64,000 nt of DNA from Flavihumibacter fluvii (GCF_018595675.2 NZ_CP092333.1:2132001-2196000); one strand, 5' to 3'; numbered from the stretch's first letter, positions 34,396 through 42,166 are shown. The notes: generated by a model from the letters alone, not told the origin. Program-made: numbers and translations.

Positions 34396-34779
34396 CTATT
34401 GTACCATGTCATGGAATAGTTTATCAAGGGCGGCAAGCGGATCATTACAAAATCCGGGATGCACTTTAGATGTCTGGATGACCGTGCTGCGCGTCGCCGT
34501 GAGCCACCTGAAACGGGAAGCCAGGTCGAGCTCGCCAATCGGTCCGGCGTCTGGCGCACCTTTACAAATCCGTTCGAGTGATTGCAGGTAACTGTTCAAT
34601 TCCTCCAGGTCCAAATCAGCACTGAATGCCTGCAAACGCTTTTCATCGAGTGCATATCTAGCCTGCAGGAATTTCGCCGGCCTGGAATAGAGGATCACGC
34701 CCACATTCAGGAATTCCTCCCGCTCCACCCTGGGCACCACGCGTATGATGGCGTATTCAAATAAGTTTTGTGCGGGCAT
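34396..34779 (-). CDS. DUF3037 family protein
   Basis: A 127-residue cytoplasmic protein of DUF3037. The family opening FEYAIIRVVPRVEREEFLNV followed by GVILYS is unmistakable, then a charged middle (DEKRLQAFSADLDLEEL), RFRWLTATRSTVIQTSKVHP and a terminal DPLAALDKLFHDMV. The function is unknown. Its start overlaps the end of the HipA-like kinase gene by 23 bp, so the two are translated together and probably act together. Confidence 0.85.
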   Translation of the reverse strand: MPAQNLFEYAIIRVVPRVEREEFLNVGVILYSRPAKFLQARYALDEKRLQAFSADLDLEELNSYLQSLERICKGAPDAGPIGELDLASRFRWLTATRSTVIQTSKVHPGFCNDPLAALDKLFHDMVQ

Positions 34780-35551
34780 CTTGGGCTTCTTTTAGGAAAA
34801 TACCGGCATGACTGATCCGGGTCATCAGGAACTGGTAATATACTTCCCGGATTTCATCGGGTGTACCTGTAAAATCTTTCAGCAGCCATTCATCCGGGAC
34901 CAGGGAAACAATATTTCGGATAAGGCCGGGTGTTAGTACCTGCCTGCAATGTTCATCTGCCTCAGCTAATGCTGAAGCGAAGGGCAGCAGCACATGGTCC
35001 TTCACCTGTACAAAAGGCTTGGAAGCCTGTATTTCCCAGTTATCCCAGGCATGGTGAAAATATAAAGCTGCGCCATGGTCGATCAGCCAGAGTTCCTTGT
35101 ACCACATTAGCAGGTTGGTATTACGGCTGGTGCGGTCCACATTCATCAGCAGGCTGTCGAGCCACACAATTTTGGAGGCCAGCAATGGGTCAATATGTTT
35201 TACGGTTGGGTCGAAGCTGATAGAGCCTGAGAGGTAATGCAGTCCGAGGTTCAGTCCCACGCTGCTTTTCAGCAGGTCCTGGATCTCTTCATCGGGCTCG
35301 GTACGACCGAAGGCTTCATCGATAATGGCGAATACGATCTCCGGGATTTTCAGTCCGATGGCCCGGGCCATTTCGCCGCCGATCAGTTCGGCGATCAGGG
35401 CCTTGATCCCCTGCCCTGCACCACGAAATTTCAGTACATATAAAAATCCATCATCGGCCTCGGCGATGGCCGGCAGCGAGCCGCCTTCGCGCAGTGGGGT
35501 AACATAGCGGGTCACCTGAACCGTCCTGATCGATAATGGGTTGATGGGCAT
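34757..35551 (-). CDS. HipA-like kinase, DUF3037 partner
   Basis: A 264-residue kinase-fold protein, much shorter than HipA (about 440) because the N-terminal HipA subdomain is missing. The start at MPINPLSIRTVQVTRYVTPL (35551) is preferred to an ATG 23 codons upstream that adds unrelated sequence. ATP-side elements include the Lys in LYVLKFRGAGQG and the helix ELIGGEMARAIGL. The catalytic loop is LLMNVDRTSRNTNLL (Asp and Asn) and the metal-binding loop is LWLIDHGAALYF, so the active site looks intact. HipA-like kinases phosphorylate proteins such as aminoacyl-tRNA synthetases, but this subgroup has no known target. The 23-bp overlap with DUF3037 indicates a fixed pair. Confidence 0.82.
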   Translation of the reverse strand: MPINPLSIRTVQVTRYVTPLREGGSLPAIAEADDGFLYVLKFRGAGQGIKALIAELIGGEMARAIGLKIPEIVFAIIDEAFGRTEPDEEIQDLLKSSVGLNLGLHYLSGSISFDPTVKHIDPLLASKIVWLDSLLMNVDRTSRNTNLLMWYKELWLIDHGAALYFHHAWDNWEIQASKPFVQVKDHVLLPFASALAEADEHCRQVLTPGLIRNIVSLVPDEWLLKDFTGTPDEIREVYYQFLMTRISHAGIFLKEAQDARTKLI

Positions 35552-35949
35552 TAAAACTGAAATTAAACAATTTCGAGTATCACCTTGAGTTACACTGCAC
35601 TTGTTTTGCTTTGTATTCAATATAAACCTTCGGAAAGTGAAAAATCGGGAGCGAAAAAGGAAAATCCGGGAGTGATTTCTTTGTTGTTTTTATTGAATCA
35701 TCAAATGCAGATTGTTACAACGTTATACATATGCGGACGACAAGTTTTGACCACGCTAATTACGTTGGCCAAATAATGGGGGAGCCAACCCACCCACTCT
35801 GGAAATTCGCATCCAGCCGCCTTACAATCTATTGATATACAATATAATACATCGCCATAAGGGGGTCTACGCTTTATATTGCCGTCATCACTGTAGGAAT
35901 AAGCCGGGAATAAGCCGGGAATAAGCCGGGAATAGTATAGGAATAAAAA
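35552..35949. repeat. Intergenic region with an 11-bp tandem repeat (35896-35945)
   Basis: No gene is visible in this 400-bp gap between the HipA-like kinase start and the terminator of the next leftward gene. At 35896-35945 the unit GGAATAAGCCG occurs three times exactly, then once degenerate and once partial, so GGAATA recurs every 11 bp at 35896, 35907, 35918, 35929 and 35940. Upstream of it, 35700-35895 shows an AACGTT-centred imperfect palindrome (near 35718) and AT-rich runs, but no promoter consensus I can defend for the kinase gene. Confidence 0.7.
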
Positions 35950-35977
35950 AAGAGGCGACCTGGTCAGGCCGCCTCTT
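35950..35977 (-). terminator. Rho-independent terminator after the third TIM-barrel gene
   Basis: The stem AAGAGGCG...CGCCTCTT with an inner CCTG/CAGG pairing is followed on the minus strand by T7. It lies 21 bp after the stop codon at 35999. Confidence 0.85.
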
Positions 35978-35998
35978 GCATAAAGACCTCCGGGAATC

Positions 35999-36880
35999 TT
36001 ACACCAGGTTGGCCATGATATATTTAGCGCTCGATTGGATAGCACCAACCGGGTCAGGCACATAATTATTCTCCTGCTCTACATAGAAATGTTTCATGCC
36101 CGATAACTTTGCAAACTTGAAGATGCCTTTGTAATCAATGGCGCCATTACCCACTTCGGTTTGTTTGGTGCGGTCAGCTTTATCCATGTCTTTCACATGC
36201 CACATCGGTACACGCCCCTTTAGTTTTTCAAATAACTGCTGCGGGTCTTTTCCGGCAAAAACAGTCCAATAAAGGTCCAATTCAAATTTAACCAGGTTCT
36301 CATCGGTCTGGGAAGTGAGGATATCATACCCGGTTGTTCCACTATAATCCTTGAACTCAAAATCGTGGTTATGGTAGGCGAGCTGAATGCCGGCCTTCCT
36401 GGTCATTTCACCGGCCACATTCAATTTTGCAGCCAGTCTTTTATAATCATCAAGGCTGGTTCGTTTTTCTGCAGGCAGGTAAGGAACCACCAGGTATTCG
36501 TGCTTCATGACATGCGCGGTCTCGATCAGGTCATTTATCTCAGCCTTTCCTTCCTCTTCAGCGCCCCAAAGGAATTTAGGTGGCATGTAGTGGCCGCTGG
36601 GTGAGGTAAGTTCAAGTGTCTTGGCATAAGCAGCAAACTCTTTCACCGTCATACCAAAGTATTTACCGGCACCATAACCGAAGGTTTCAATTTCAGTATA
36701 CCCGGCTGCAGCTACCTGGTTCAAAACACCCTTAGGGTCTTTTGCGATCAATTCCCGGAGCGTATATAATTGGATACCGATGGCATGCTTTTTCTTATCC
36801 GCCCAAAGCAGGTTGGGCATCAACATGGCGGCCGGTGTAATTAGTCCGGCTTGTTTCAAAAAGGATCTGCGGGTGGTCAT
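35999..36880 (-). CDS. Tat-exported TIM-barrel sugar isomerase/epimerase (third copy)
   Basis: A 293-residue xylose-isomerase-like TIM-barrel protein. The start MTTRRSFLKQAGLITPAAML is a textbook twin-arginine signal (RRSFLK), chosen over an ATG eight codons earlier. Active-site pattern: LAYHNHDFEFKDY (about 161-173, His and Glu), KFELDLYWTVFAG (about 190-202, Glu and Asp), WHVKDMDKADRTKQTEVGNG (about 220-239, His and Asp) and a terminal Glu in FYVEQENN. It is monocistronic, between the terminator of rpsG and its own. It is a likely periplasmic companion of the sugar-oxidation modules and differs from the other two TIM-barrel proteins of the window. The substrate is unknown. Confidence 0.9.
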   Translation of the reverse strand: MTTRRSFLKQAGLITPAAMLMPNLLWADKKKHAIGIQLYTLRELIAKDPKGVLNQVAAAGYTEIETFGYGAGKYFGMTVKEFAAYAKTLELTSPSGHYMPPKFLWGAEEEGKAEINDLIETAHVMKHEYLVVPYLPAEKRTSLDDYKRLAAKLNVAGEMTRKAGIQLAYHNHDFEFKDYSGTTGYDILTSQTDENLVKFELDLYWTVFAGKDPQQLFEKLKGRVPMWHVKDMDKADRTKQTEVGNGAIDYKGIFKFAKLSGMKHFYVEQENNYVPDPVGAIQSSAKYIMANLV

Positions 36881-36973
36881 TTTGGCAAGTTTAATTTTTG
36901 ACAAGATTCATTTCATTGCGGGACACCAATTTACAAATTTCCGCCGTGTAACCTTTTCAAATTTAAGCGGGCA

Positions 36974-37003
36974 CAAAAAAAGCCGGTCCTGAAAAGGACC
37001 GGC
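36974..37003 (-). terminator. Strong terminator after rpsG
   Basis: The stem GCCGGTCCT / AGGACCGGC with a GAAA-like loop is followed on the minus strand by T7. It lies 28 bp after the rpsG stop, so the rpsL-rpsG transcript should end here instead of continuing into fusA. Confidence 0.9.
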
Positions 37004-37030
37004 GCTATAAAAAGGTAGAATATACAATGG

Positions 37031-37498
37031 TTAGATGCGGAAGTGCGAGAACGCTTTGTTGGCTTCAGCCATACGGTGCGTATCTTCTTTCTTCTTGAAT
37101 GCACCACCTTCACCCTTGCTGGCAGCAACGATCTCGTTCGCCAGTTTATCAGCCATGCTACGACCATTCCTGTCGCGGCTATAGCGGATCAGCCATTTGA
37201 TGCTGAGGGAGATTTTCCTGTCCGGGCGAACCTCTGCAGGAATCTGGAAGGTAGCACCACCAATACGGCGGCTACGAACTTCAACAGCTGGTGTTACATT
37301 GGCGATAGCCCTTTTCCAGATCTCATAACCGTCTTCATTGGTCATTTTACTAACCTTGTCAACCGCGTCATAAAAAATTTCAAATGCTACACTCTTTTTA
37401 CCCTGCCACATGATATTATTCACAAAACGGGTAACCAGCTTATCGTTATACCTGGCATCAGGTGCCAGTGGTAATTTTTTGGCTTGCGCTTTCCTCAT
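37031..37498 (-). CDS. rpsG: 30S ribosomal protein S7
   Basis: A 155-residue 16S rRNA-binding head-assembly protein. It starts [20 protein letters not shown]. The family signature region ([20 protein letters not shown], about 14-33) and [20 protein letters not shown] (about 79-98) are present, and it ends [13 protein letters not shown]. The length is standard. It follows rpsL by 18 bp. The usual next gene, fusA, is replaced by a terminator and a TIM-barrel gene. Confidence 0.97.
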   Translation of the reverse strand: MRKAQAKKLPLAPDARYNDKLVTRFVNNIMWQGKKSVAFEIFYDAVDKVSKMTNEDGYEIWKRAIANVTPAVEVRSRRIGGATFQIPAEVRPDRKISLSIKWLIRYSRDRNGRSMADKLANEIVAASKGEGGAFKKKEDTHRMAEANKAFSHFRI

Positions 37499-37516
37499 GG
37501 AAGAACTATTTTATAA

Positions 37517-37918
37517 TTATTTTTTACCGGCTGGTTTAGCACCACCTGTTTTATCTTTCTTGGTTCCGTATTTAGAACGGCTTTGTTTCCTGTCTTTCAC
37601 ACCGGCAGTATCCAGGCTACCACGAACAATGTGGTAACGTACACCCGGCAAATCCTTCACACGACCGCCGCGGATCAGCACGATGGAGTGCTCCTGCAGG
37701 TTGTGGCCTTCACCCGGAATATAGGCAATCACCTCTACCTTGTTGGTCAAACGAACTTTCGCCACTTTACGTAAAGCGGAGTTTGGTTTTTTAGGGGTTG
37801 TGGTGTACACACGTGTACAAACACCACGACGTTGCGGACAAGCATCCAGCGCCCTGGATTTGCTCTTGGCCTTGATGATTTCTCTACCTTTTCTTACTAA
37901 TTGCTGTATTGTAGGCAT
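37517..37918 (-). CDS. rpsL: 30S ribosomal protein S12
   Basis: A 133-residue decoding-centre protein. It starts [20 protein letters not shown]; the conserved [20 protein letters not shown] (about 34-53) and [20 protein letters not shown] (about 86-105) carry the lysines where streptomycin-resistance changes arise (KPNS and VKDLPG), both wild type here. The C-terminus has a slightly longer Lys/Gly tail than E. coli. It is the first gene of a two-gene operon with a consensus promoter. Confidence 0.97.
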   Translation of the reverse strand: MPTIQQLVRKGREIIKAKSKSRALDACPQRRGVCTRVYTTTPKKPNSALRKVAKVRLTNKVEVIAYIPGEGHNLQEHSIVLIRGGRVKDLPGVRYHIVRGSLDTAGVKDRKQSRSKYGTKKDKTGGAKPAGKK

Positions 37919-37943
37919 TCTAACCTTTATTTATTTGGGACGG

Positions 37944-37973
37944 CAAAGGTAAATTCCAATACCGAAAAAACAA
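37944..37973 (-). promoter_or_regulatory. Promoter of rpsL-rpsG
   Basis: Minus-strand TTG (37973-37971, within TTTTG) and TACCTTTG (37951-37944) are 19 bp apart, the same arrangement as the rpsJ promoter. The leader is about 20 nt. Confidence 0.75.
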
Positions 37974-37982
37974 AATAAAATT

Positions 37983-39047
37983 CTAAACCGGCCACATCCA
38001 TTGATGGATATCGGCTGTCTTACCTTCCCGGATGTCTGCAAGGCGCTGTTTTACTGCCATGGCAACAGGTGCATTGTTGACATCAAATTGCATAATGAAC
38101 TCCTTGTATTTCAACTCTTTAATCAAGGCGATCACTGCTGCGGTACCTGTCCCGAAAACTTCTTTCAGTTGCCCTTTACCATATGCGTCCAGCAGCTCAT
38201 CAATACTGATCCGCCGCTCTTCTACAGGAATACCCATCTCCCGCAGCATGGTAATCACCGAATCACGGGTAACGCCGGCCAGGATGGTGCCTTCTTCCAG
38301 GGATGGCGTTACCGCTACCCCATTGATCATAAAGAACACGTTCATCATACCCACTTCCTGCAGCCATTTGTGTTCAAAAGCATCTGTCCACAACACCTGG
38401 TCATACCCTTCCTGCTTTGCCGTTGTAGCGGCCAGCATGCTGCCGCCGTAGTTCCCGGCATTTTTTGAAAACCCAACACCACCCGGGGCCGCCCTGGTAT
38501 AGGCCTCTTCTACCACAATTTTCATGGGGGCGGCAAAATAAGGTCCCGTTGGACTCAAAATGATCAGGAATTTATAGGTCTCTGATGGCCGTACACCCAG
38601 CATGGTGTCTGTTGAAAACATAAATGGCCGGATGTACAGGGAATGGTCCTTACCGCCGGGTATCCAGTTCTTATCAATGGAAATGAGCTTGCGCATGCCT
38701 TCCATGAAGATCTCTTCGGGAACTTCCGGCATATTCATCCTGGCGGCGGATTTGTTGAACCGCTTGTAGTTTTCTATTGGCCGGAACACAAATGCATTGC
38801 CTTTGTCATCTTTATACGCCTTGATGCCTTCAAAAATCGCCTGCCCATAATGCAGTGCGGCCAGGGAAGGGTCCAGTTGTAATGGCTGGTACGGTTTGAT
38901 CGATACGTTCTTCCACTCGCCATCCGCATAATCCGCTTCCAGCATATGATCGGTAAAATATTTGCCAAAAGGAATATTCTCCAACGGAATGTCATTCAGT
39001 TTACTACGACCTACCCGGGTAACCGGAATATCAAAAGCTGCGATCAT
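37983..39047 (-). CDS. ilvE: Branched-chain amino acid aminotransferase
   Basis: A 354-residue PLP enzyme that interconverts Leu, Ile and Val with their 2-keto acids. The start MIAAFDIPVTRVGRSKLNDI (39047) is chosen because it gives the normal length for this class; an ATG 20 codons upstream adds unrelated residues. Fold-type IV landmarks: HYGQAIFEGIKAYKDDKGNA (about 67-86), RPFMFSTDTMLGVRPSE, the PLP lysine in VGFSKNAGNYGGSMLA (about 197-212) and WLQEVGMMNVFF. The class is the longer, eukaryote-like BCAT form common in Bacteroidota. It ends only 64 bp from the rpsL start, and no clear promoter of its own was found. Confidence 0.94.
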   Translation of the reverse strand: MIAAFDIPVTRVGRSKLNDIPLENIPFGKYFTDHMLEADYADGEWKNVSIKPYQPLQLDPSLAALHYGQAIFEGIKAYKDDKGNAFVFRPIENYKRFNKSAARMNMPEVPEEIFMEGMRKLISIDKNWIPGGKDHSLYIRPFMFSTDTMLGVRPSETYKFLIILSPTGPYFAAPMKIVVEEAYTRAAPGGVGFSKNAGNYGGSMLAATTAKQEGYDQVLWTDAFEHKWLQEVGMMNVFFMINGVAVTPSLEEGTILAGVTRDSVITMLREMGIPVEERRISIDELLDAYGKGQLKEVFGTGTAAVIALIKELKYKEFIMQFDVNNAPVAMAVKQRLADIREGKTADIHQWMWPV

Positions 39048-39155
39048 ATTTTGTACATTTGCTGCAAAGAAACAAACAAAATTTCCGGCAGCCAAACCAG
39101 CCGGCAAATTTTACTAACATTTGTTAGCATATCACTGCACAAATTATATCCCTTC

Positions 39156-39689
39156 ATGGATCTGAACGATATTCCCCTTTCTGACCACTTAATAACGGCA
39201 CTCTATGCCCATACCCTGGTGCTCACTGAACCTGGTGATGCCAAAAAGGGGCCCATCCAGCCAGTGGCAACGGATGAAAAAAAGCCGGCCGGAAATATCC
39301 AGTTCCTAGGAAAGAACAACCAGAATTTTGTGATCCTGGTGAACTACCCGGATCAATTGCACCTGCCGGACGAAAGTTTTAATTTTTTAGGGACAGTGTT
39401 AAAAGCCTGCCAGTTAAACGCTGCGGATATCGCCATCGTGAACCTGGCCCACCAGGATCTTTCATTACAGCTCATACTCGACCAATTATCACCAAAGGTC
39501 ATTCTTGCTTTTGGAACGGGACATACCTTACCTGGCTTACCGGTGGCCATCCAACTGGTTCCTGCCAAAACAGCCCGTTTCCAGTATATGCAGGCCCCCG
39601 GCCTTGAAACGCTTCTCCAGGGTGGGGATGCGGTGAAACCCCAGAAGAAACAATTATGGGAAGGTTTAAAACAAATGCTACAACTCTAA
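39156..39689 (+). CDS. Hypothetical protein upstream of rdgB
   Basis: A 177-residue soluble protein starting at MDLNDIPLSDHLITALYAHT (39156); the longer open frame to 38946 overlaps ilvE and looks unconstrained. I do not recognise a named family, though proteins of this size and pattern (short N-terminal helix, Pro/Lys linker, FLGKNNQNFVILVNYPDQL, then CQLNAADIAIVNLAHQD and VILAFGTGHTLPGL) occur in this position in related bacteria in my memory. The fold looks alpha/beta with no signal or membrane segment. It ends 7 bp before rdgB, so the two are probably cotranscribed. A 6-bp-arm palindrome CTAACA-TT-TGTTAG lies about 30 bp upstream. Confidence 0.75.
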   Translation: MDLNDIPLSDHLITALYAHTLVLTEPGDAKKGPIQPVATDEKKPAGNIQFLGKNNQNFVILVNYPDQLHLPDESFNFLGTVLKACQLNAADIAIVNLAHQDLSLQLILDQLSPKVILAFGTGHTLPGLPVAIQLVPAKTARFQYMQAPGLETLLQGGDAVKPQKKQLWEGLKQMLQL

Positions 39690-39696
39690 CCTGTCC

Positions 39697-40278
39697 ATGC
39701 AATTAATATTCGCCAGCAATAACACTAACAAAGTGAAGGAGATCCAGCAAATCCTTCCACCCGGAATAGAATTGGTATCGCTGAAAGATGCAGGTATATT
39801 GATTGATATTCCCGAACCGCACGATAGCCTTGAAGCCAATGCGCGGGAAAAGTCCACCACTATTTTCCAGCTGACCGGAAAGGATTGCTTTAGTGAGGAT
39901 ACCGGCCTTGAAGTAATGGCCCTGGGTGGCGCACCCGGCGTAAGGTCGGCCAGGTATGCCGGTGAAAAAGCTGATCCGGCGGCCAATACAGCGAAATTAT
40001 TAGATGTGCTTCTTAATAATAATGACAGGCGGGCCCGGTTCAGAACCGTGATTTCCTTAATTTTAGCCGGTACCGAATACCAGTTCGAAGGGATCTGCAC
40101 AGGGCAGATCAGCCATTTCCCCAAAGGGAACAATGGTTTTGGTTATGATCCTGTATTTATCCCTGACGGAGAAACCCGCAGTTTTGGGGAAATGTCTATG
40201 GACGAGAAAAAAATTTACAGTCACCGGCGTAAAGCTACTGACCAGCTGGTCAGTTTCCTGGCGAAACAAATAATATAG
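39697..40278 (+). CDS. rdgB: XTP/dITP diphosphatase (RdgB/Ham1)
   Basis: A 193-residue housecleaning pyrophosphatase that removes ITP, XTP and dITP. The N-terminal LIFASNNTNKVKEIQQILPP (about 3-22) is the phosphate/Mg site with the conserved SNNxxK. DCFSEDTGLEVMALGGAPGV (about 65-84) with RSARYAGE, and FPKGNNGFGYDPVFIPDGE complete the family set. SHRRKATDQL near the end is the base-recognition region. The stop codon overlaps a possible GTG start of the next gene (TAGTG). Confidence 0.95.
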   Translation: MQLIFASNNTNKVKEIQQILPPGIELVSLKDAGILIDIPEPHDSLEANAREKSTTIFQLTGKDCFSEDTGLEVMALGGAPGVRSARYAGEKADPAANTAKLLDVLLNNNDRRARFRTVISLILAGTEYQFEGICTGQISHFPKGNNGFGYDPVFIPDGETRSFGEMSMDEKKIYSHRRKATDQLVSFLAKQII

Positions 40279-40304
40279 TGGCGTCTACAGGCAACCAAAA
40301 TATC

Positions 40305-40841
40305 ATGGACAGCGACTTAATTAAAGGAAGTATCGAGGGCGACCCCAGGATGCAGGAAGAATTGTATAAAAGATTTGCCCCAAAAATGTATGCGGTTTGC
40401 CTCAGGTATGCCGGAAATAATGATGATGCGCAGGACTTGTTACAGGAGGGGTTTATCAAGGTATTCAGAAACCTGGCCAAATTCAGGAATGAAGGTTCCT
40501 TTGAAGGATGGATAAGAAGGGTTTTTGTAAATACTTCCATTGAACACTATCGGCGAAAAGTTCACCTTAATAGTATTTCTGACCAGGATGAAAAAGTAAT
40601 TGAAGATGCATCTGTGTCGGTATTGGACCAATTGGCAGAAAGGGATATTATCCAATTGGTGCGGGAGTTGTCACCAGGTTATCGCGCTGTTTTCAACCTG
40701 TATGTGATTGAAGGTTACTCGCACAAGGAAATTGCAGAAATGCTGCATATCAGTGAAGGAACCAGCAAGTCACAATTGGCCAGGGCAAAATCAATTCTTC
40801 AAAAAAAGGTTGCTGACTATTTAGGCGAACAACGTAAATAA
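40305..40841 (+). CDS. ECF-type RNA polymerase sigma factor
   Basis: A 178-residue sigma-70 family protein with only regions 2 and 4, as in ECF factors. Region 2 spans about 20-90 (FAPKMYAVCLRYAGNNDDAQ, then LLQEGFIKVFRNL and EGWIRRVFVNTSIEHYRR). Region 4, about 115-170, contains the helix-turn-helix GYSHKEIAEMLHISEGTSKS. The ATG at 40305 is preferred; a GTG at 40278 overlapping the rdgB stop would add nine residues and coupling. It is followed after 10 bp by a single-span membrane protein, the usual place for an anti-sigma factor. Confidence 0.9.
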   Translation: MDSDLIKGSIEGDPRMQEELYKRFAPKMYAVCLRYAGNNDDAQDLLQEGFIKVFRNLAKFRNEGSFEGWIRRVFVNTSIEHYRRKVHLNSISDQDEKVIEDASVSVLDQLAERDIIQLVRELSPGYRAVFNLYVIEGYSHKEIAEMLHISEGTSKSQLARAKSILQKKVADYLGEQRK

Positions 40842-40851
40842 CCAAAAGGGA

Positions 40852-41703
40852 ATGTCTGATCAGCTACGCAATAAAATTCAACAATGGGAAGCCAGCCCAC
40901 CAGAAAATGCCTGGGCTAATATTGCAGTAGCTTTACAGGAGGTCAATGCCGAAGCCCGGCTCGCGCATAGACTCCAGGAGCATGAAGAAAGTCCGCCACC
41001 CGCCATCATGGCCATTGTGCTGGACCAGCTGCAACCAAAGGAAAAACCACAAATGCCCCAGGCACCTGTTATCCCGCTCCAACCACTTTATCCTTATCTT
41101 TTCAGGTATGGGGCAGCGGCAGCCCTGATCGGTATAATAGCATGGGTCTTTGTCGGAAACCCATTCTGGAAAAATGTGCAGCAGGATAATGCCGCTACCC
41201 TTGCTAACCAGGCAGGGGCCGCACCGGTCCCAACCACAGAACCGGCTCCTTCCATCGCAACGGCCATTACGGGTAACGCTGGCACCAATAAGGAAACTAC
41301 CCCACCGGAAGACCAAATTGTTTCAAATGACCTGCCGGCCAGGGATCCCAAATATGCTGTGGTGCGGCATACCCATATTCCTGCCAAAGCAACCGGCGCA
41401 TTCACCCACAGCCCCACCCTATCCCAGGCTCCGGCCTTAAGCCAGCAATTATTACCGGTCCAGGACAGGAACCTGCGCTACATTACCATCTATTCCGAAA
41501 ACGGGGCACCTATCCGGCTTTCAGCCAAGTTTGCGCCTTTGTATTATGCGATGTACCATCCCGACGACAACAGCGCCCCGCGCATTGCCGAAAACCTCCT
41601 GCAACAAATGCAGCAACAAATGTCCAGGCGACCTTTTATCCCGGATCCAAACAACCATTTTGACATGATCATGCTGGTTGACCTGCTGCAACAGGAACAA
41701 TAG
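40852..41703 (+). CDS. Single-span membrane protein, putative anti-sigma factor
   Basis: A 283-residue protein with a cytoplasmic N-terminal part (about 1-82; WEASPPENAWANIAVALQEV), one membrane segment YGAAAALIGIIAWVFVGNPF (about 84-103) and a long Pro/Thr/Ala-rich periplasmic part. The C-terminal region (about 190-283) is ordered-looking, with RYITIYSENGAPIRLSAKFA and a Gln-rich helix. No zinc-binding anti-sigma motif is present. The role as anti-sigma factor is inferred from topology and position directly after the ECF sigma gene. Confidence 0.75.
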   Translation: MSDQLRNKIQQWEASPPENAWANIAVALQEVNAEARLAHRLQEHEESPPPAIMAIVLDQLQPKEKPQMPQAPVIPLQPLYPYLFRYGAAAALIGIIAWVFVGNPFWKNVQQDNAATLANQAGAAPVPTTEPAPSIATAITGNAGTNKETTPPEDQIVSNDLPARDPKYAVVRHTHIPAKATGAFTHSPTLSQAPALSQQLLPVQDRNLRYITIYSENGAPIRLSAKFAPLYYAMYHPDDNSAPRIAENLLQQMQQQMSRRPFIPDPNNHFDMIMLVDLLQQEQ

Positions 41704-41728
41704 TTTATTTTTACGCCAAACCTGAAGT

Positions 41729-42166
41729 ATGGCGAGGATTAAGCTGGATATTCCTGACCGTTTTGTTTTCCAAACGAAACTCACCGTGCGCATCACCGAC
41801 CTCAATTATGGCGGTCATGTCGGGAATGATGCCCTGCTGGGTTTGATCCATGAAGTAAGGATGCAATTCCTGCAGCACGCAGGGTATACTGAGCTGGATG
41901 TTTCAGGAGCCGGACTCATCATGAGTGATGTAGCCATTGAATTCAGGCAGGAATTATTTTATGGCGATGTCATCCTGGCCAGTGTTGTGGCCAATGATTT
42001 CTCAAGGGTGGGATTTGATATTTGCTACCGGTTTGAAAAACTCACTGAAGGGAAAAACCAACTGGTTGCCCTGGCTAAAACAGGTATGGTCTGTTATGAT
42101 TATGCAGCAAAAAAAATACAGGCAGTTCCTGGTGGCGTGAAGGAGCAACTTGGCCTCGAAGAATAA
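41729..42166 (+). CDS. Hot-dog fold acyl-CoA thioesterase
   Basis: A 145-residue protein of the 4-hydroxybenzoyl-CoA thioesterase/YbgC-like family. The pattern VRITDLNYGGHVGNDALLGL (about 21-40) carries the catalytic Asp and the N-terminus of the active-site helix, followed by IHEVRMQFLQHAGY. Strands such as VAIEFRQELFYGDVILASVV and CYRFEKL follow. Most members act as homotetramers on aromatic or aliphatic acyl-CoA; the substrate here is not known. It starts 25 bp after the previous gene and converges on aroE with an 8-bp gap. Confidence 0.88.
   Translation: MARIKLDIPDRFVFQTKLTVRITDLNYGGHVGNDALLGLIHEVRMQFLQHAGYTELDVSGAGLIMSDVAIEFRQELFYGDVILASVVANDFSRVGFDICYRFEKLTEGKNQLVALAKTGMVCYDYAAKKIQAVPGGVKEQLGLEE

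Noticed and set aside
34377-34559. N-terminal 61-codon extension of the ADP-ribosylglycohydrolase-fold gene
   Set aside because: It overlaps the DUF3037 gene and would bury the signal peptide; the start at 34376 fits a secreted protein.
35710-35770. Possible integron-type attachment site (AACGTTATAC with nearby ACGTTGGCC)
   Set aside because: The inverse-core and core sequences do not fit RYYYAAC/GTTRRRY, and there is no integrase in the window.
35701-36063. Leftward 120-codon frame overlapping the end of the third TIM-barrel gene
   Set aside because: It begins inside a conserved gene and runs through a terminator and an 11-bp tandem repeat; no family pattern.
20662-37030. Genomic island delivered by a mobile element
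   Set aside because: No integrase, transposase, tRNA target, direct repeats or composition shift is visible at either border, so transfer by a known element cannot be claimed; only the split of the operon is reported.
38946-39155. N-terminal extension of the hypothetical gene upstream of rdgB
   Set aside because: It overlaps the start of ilvE on the other strand and its sequence shows no constraint; MDLNDIPLSD at 39156 is a better start.
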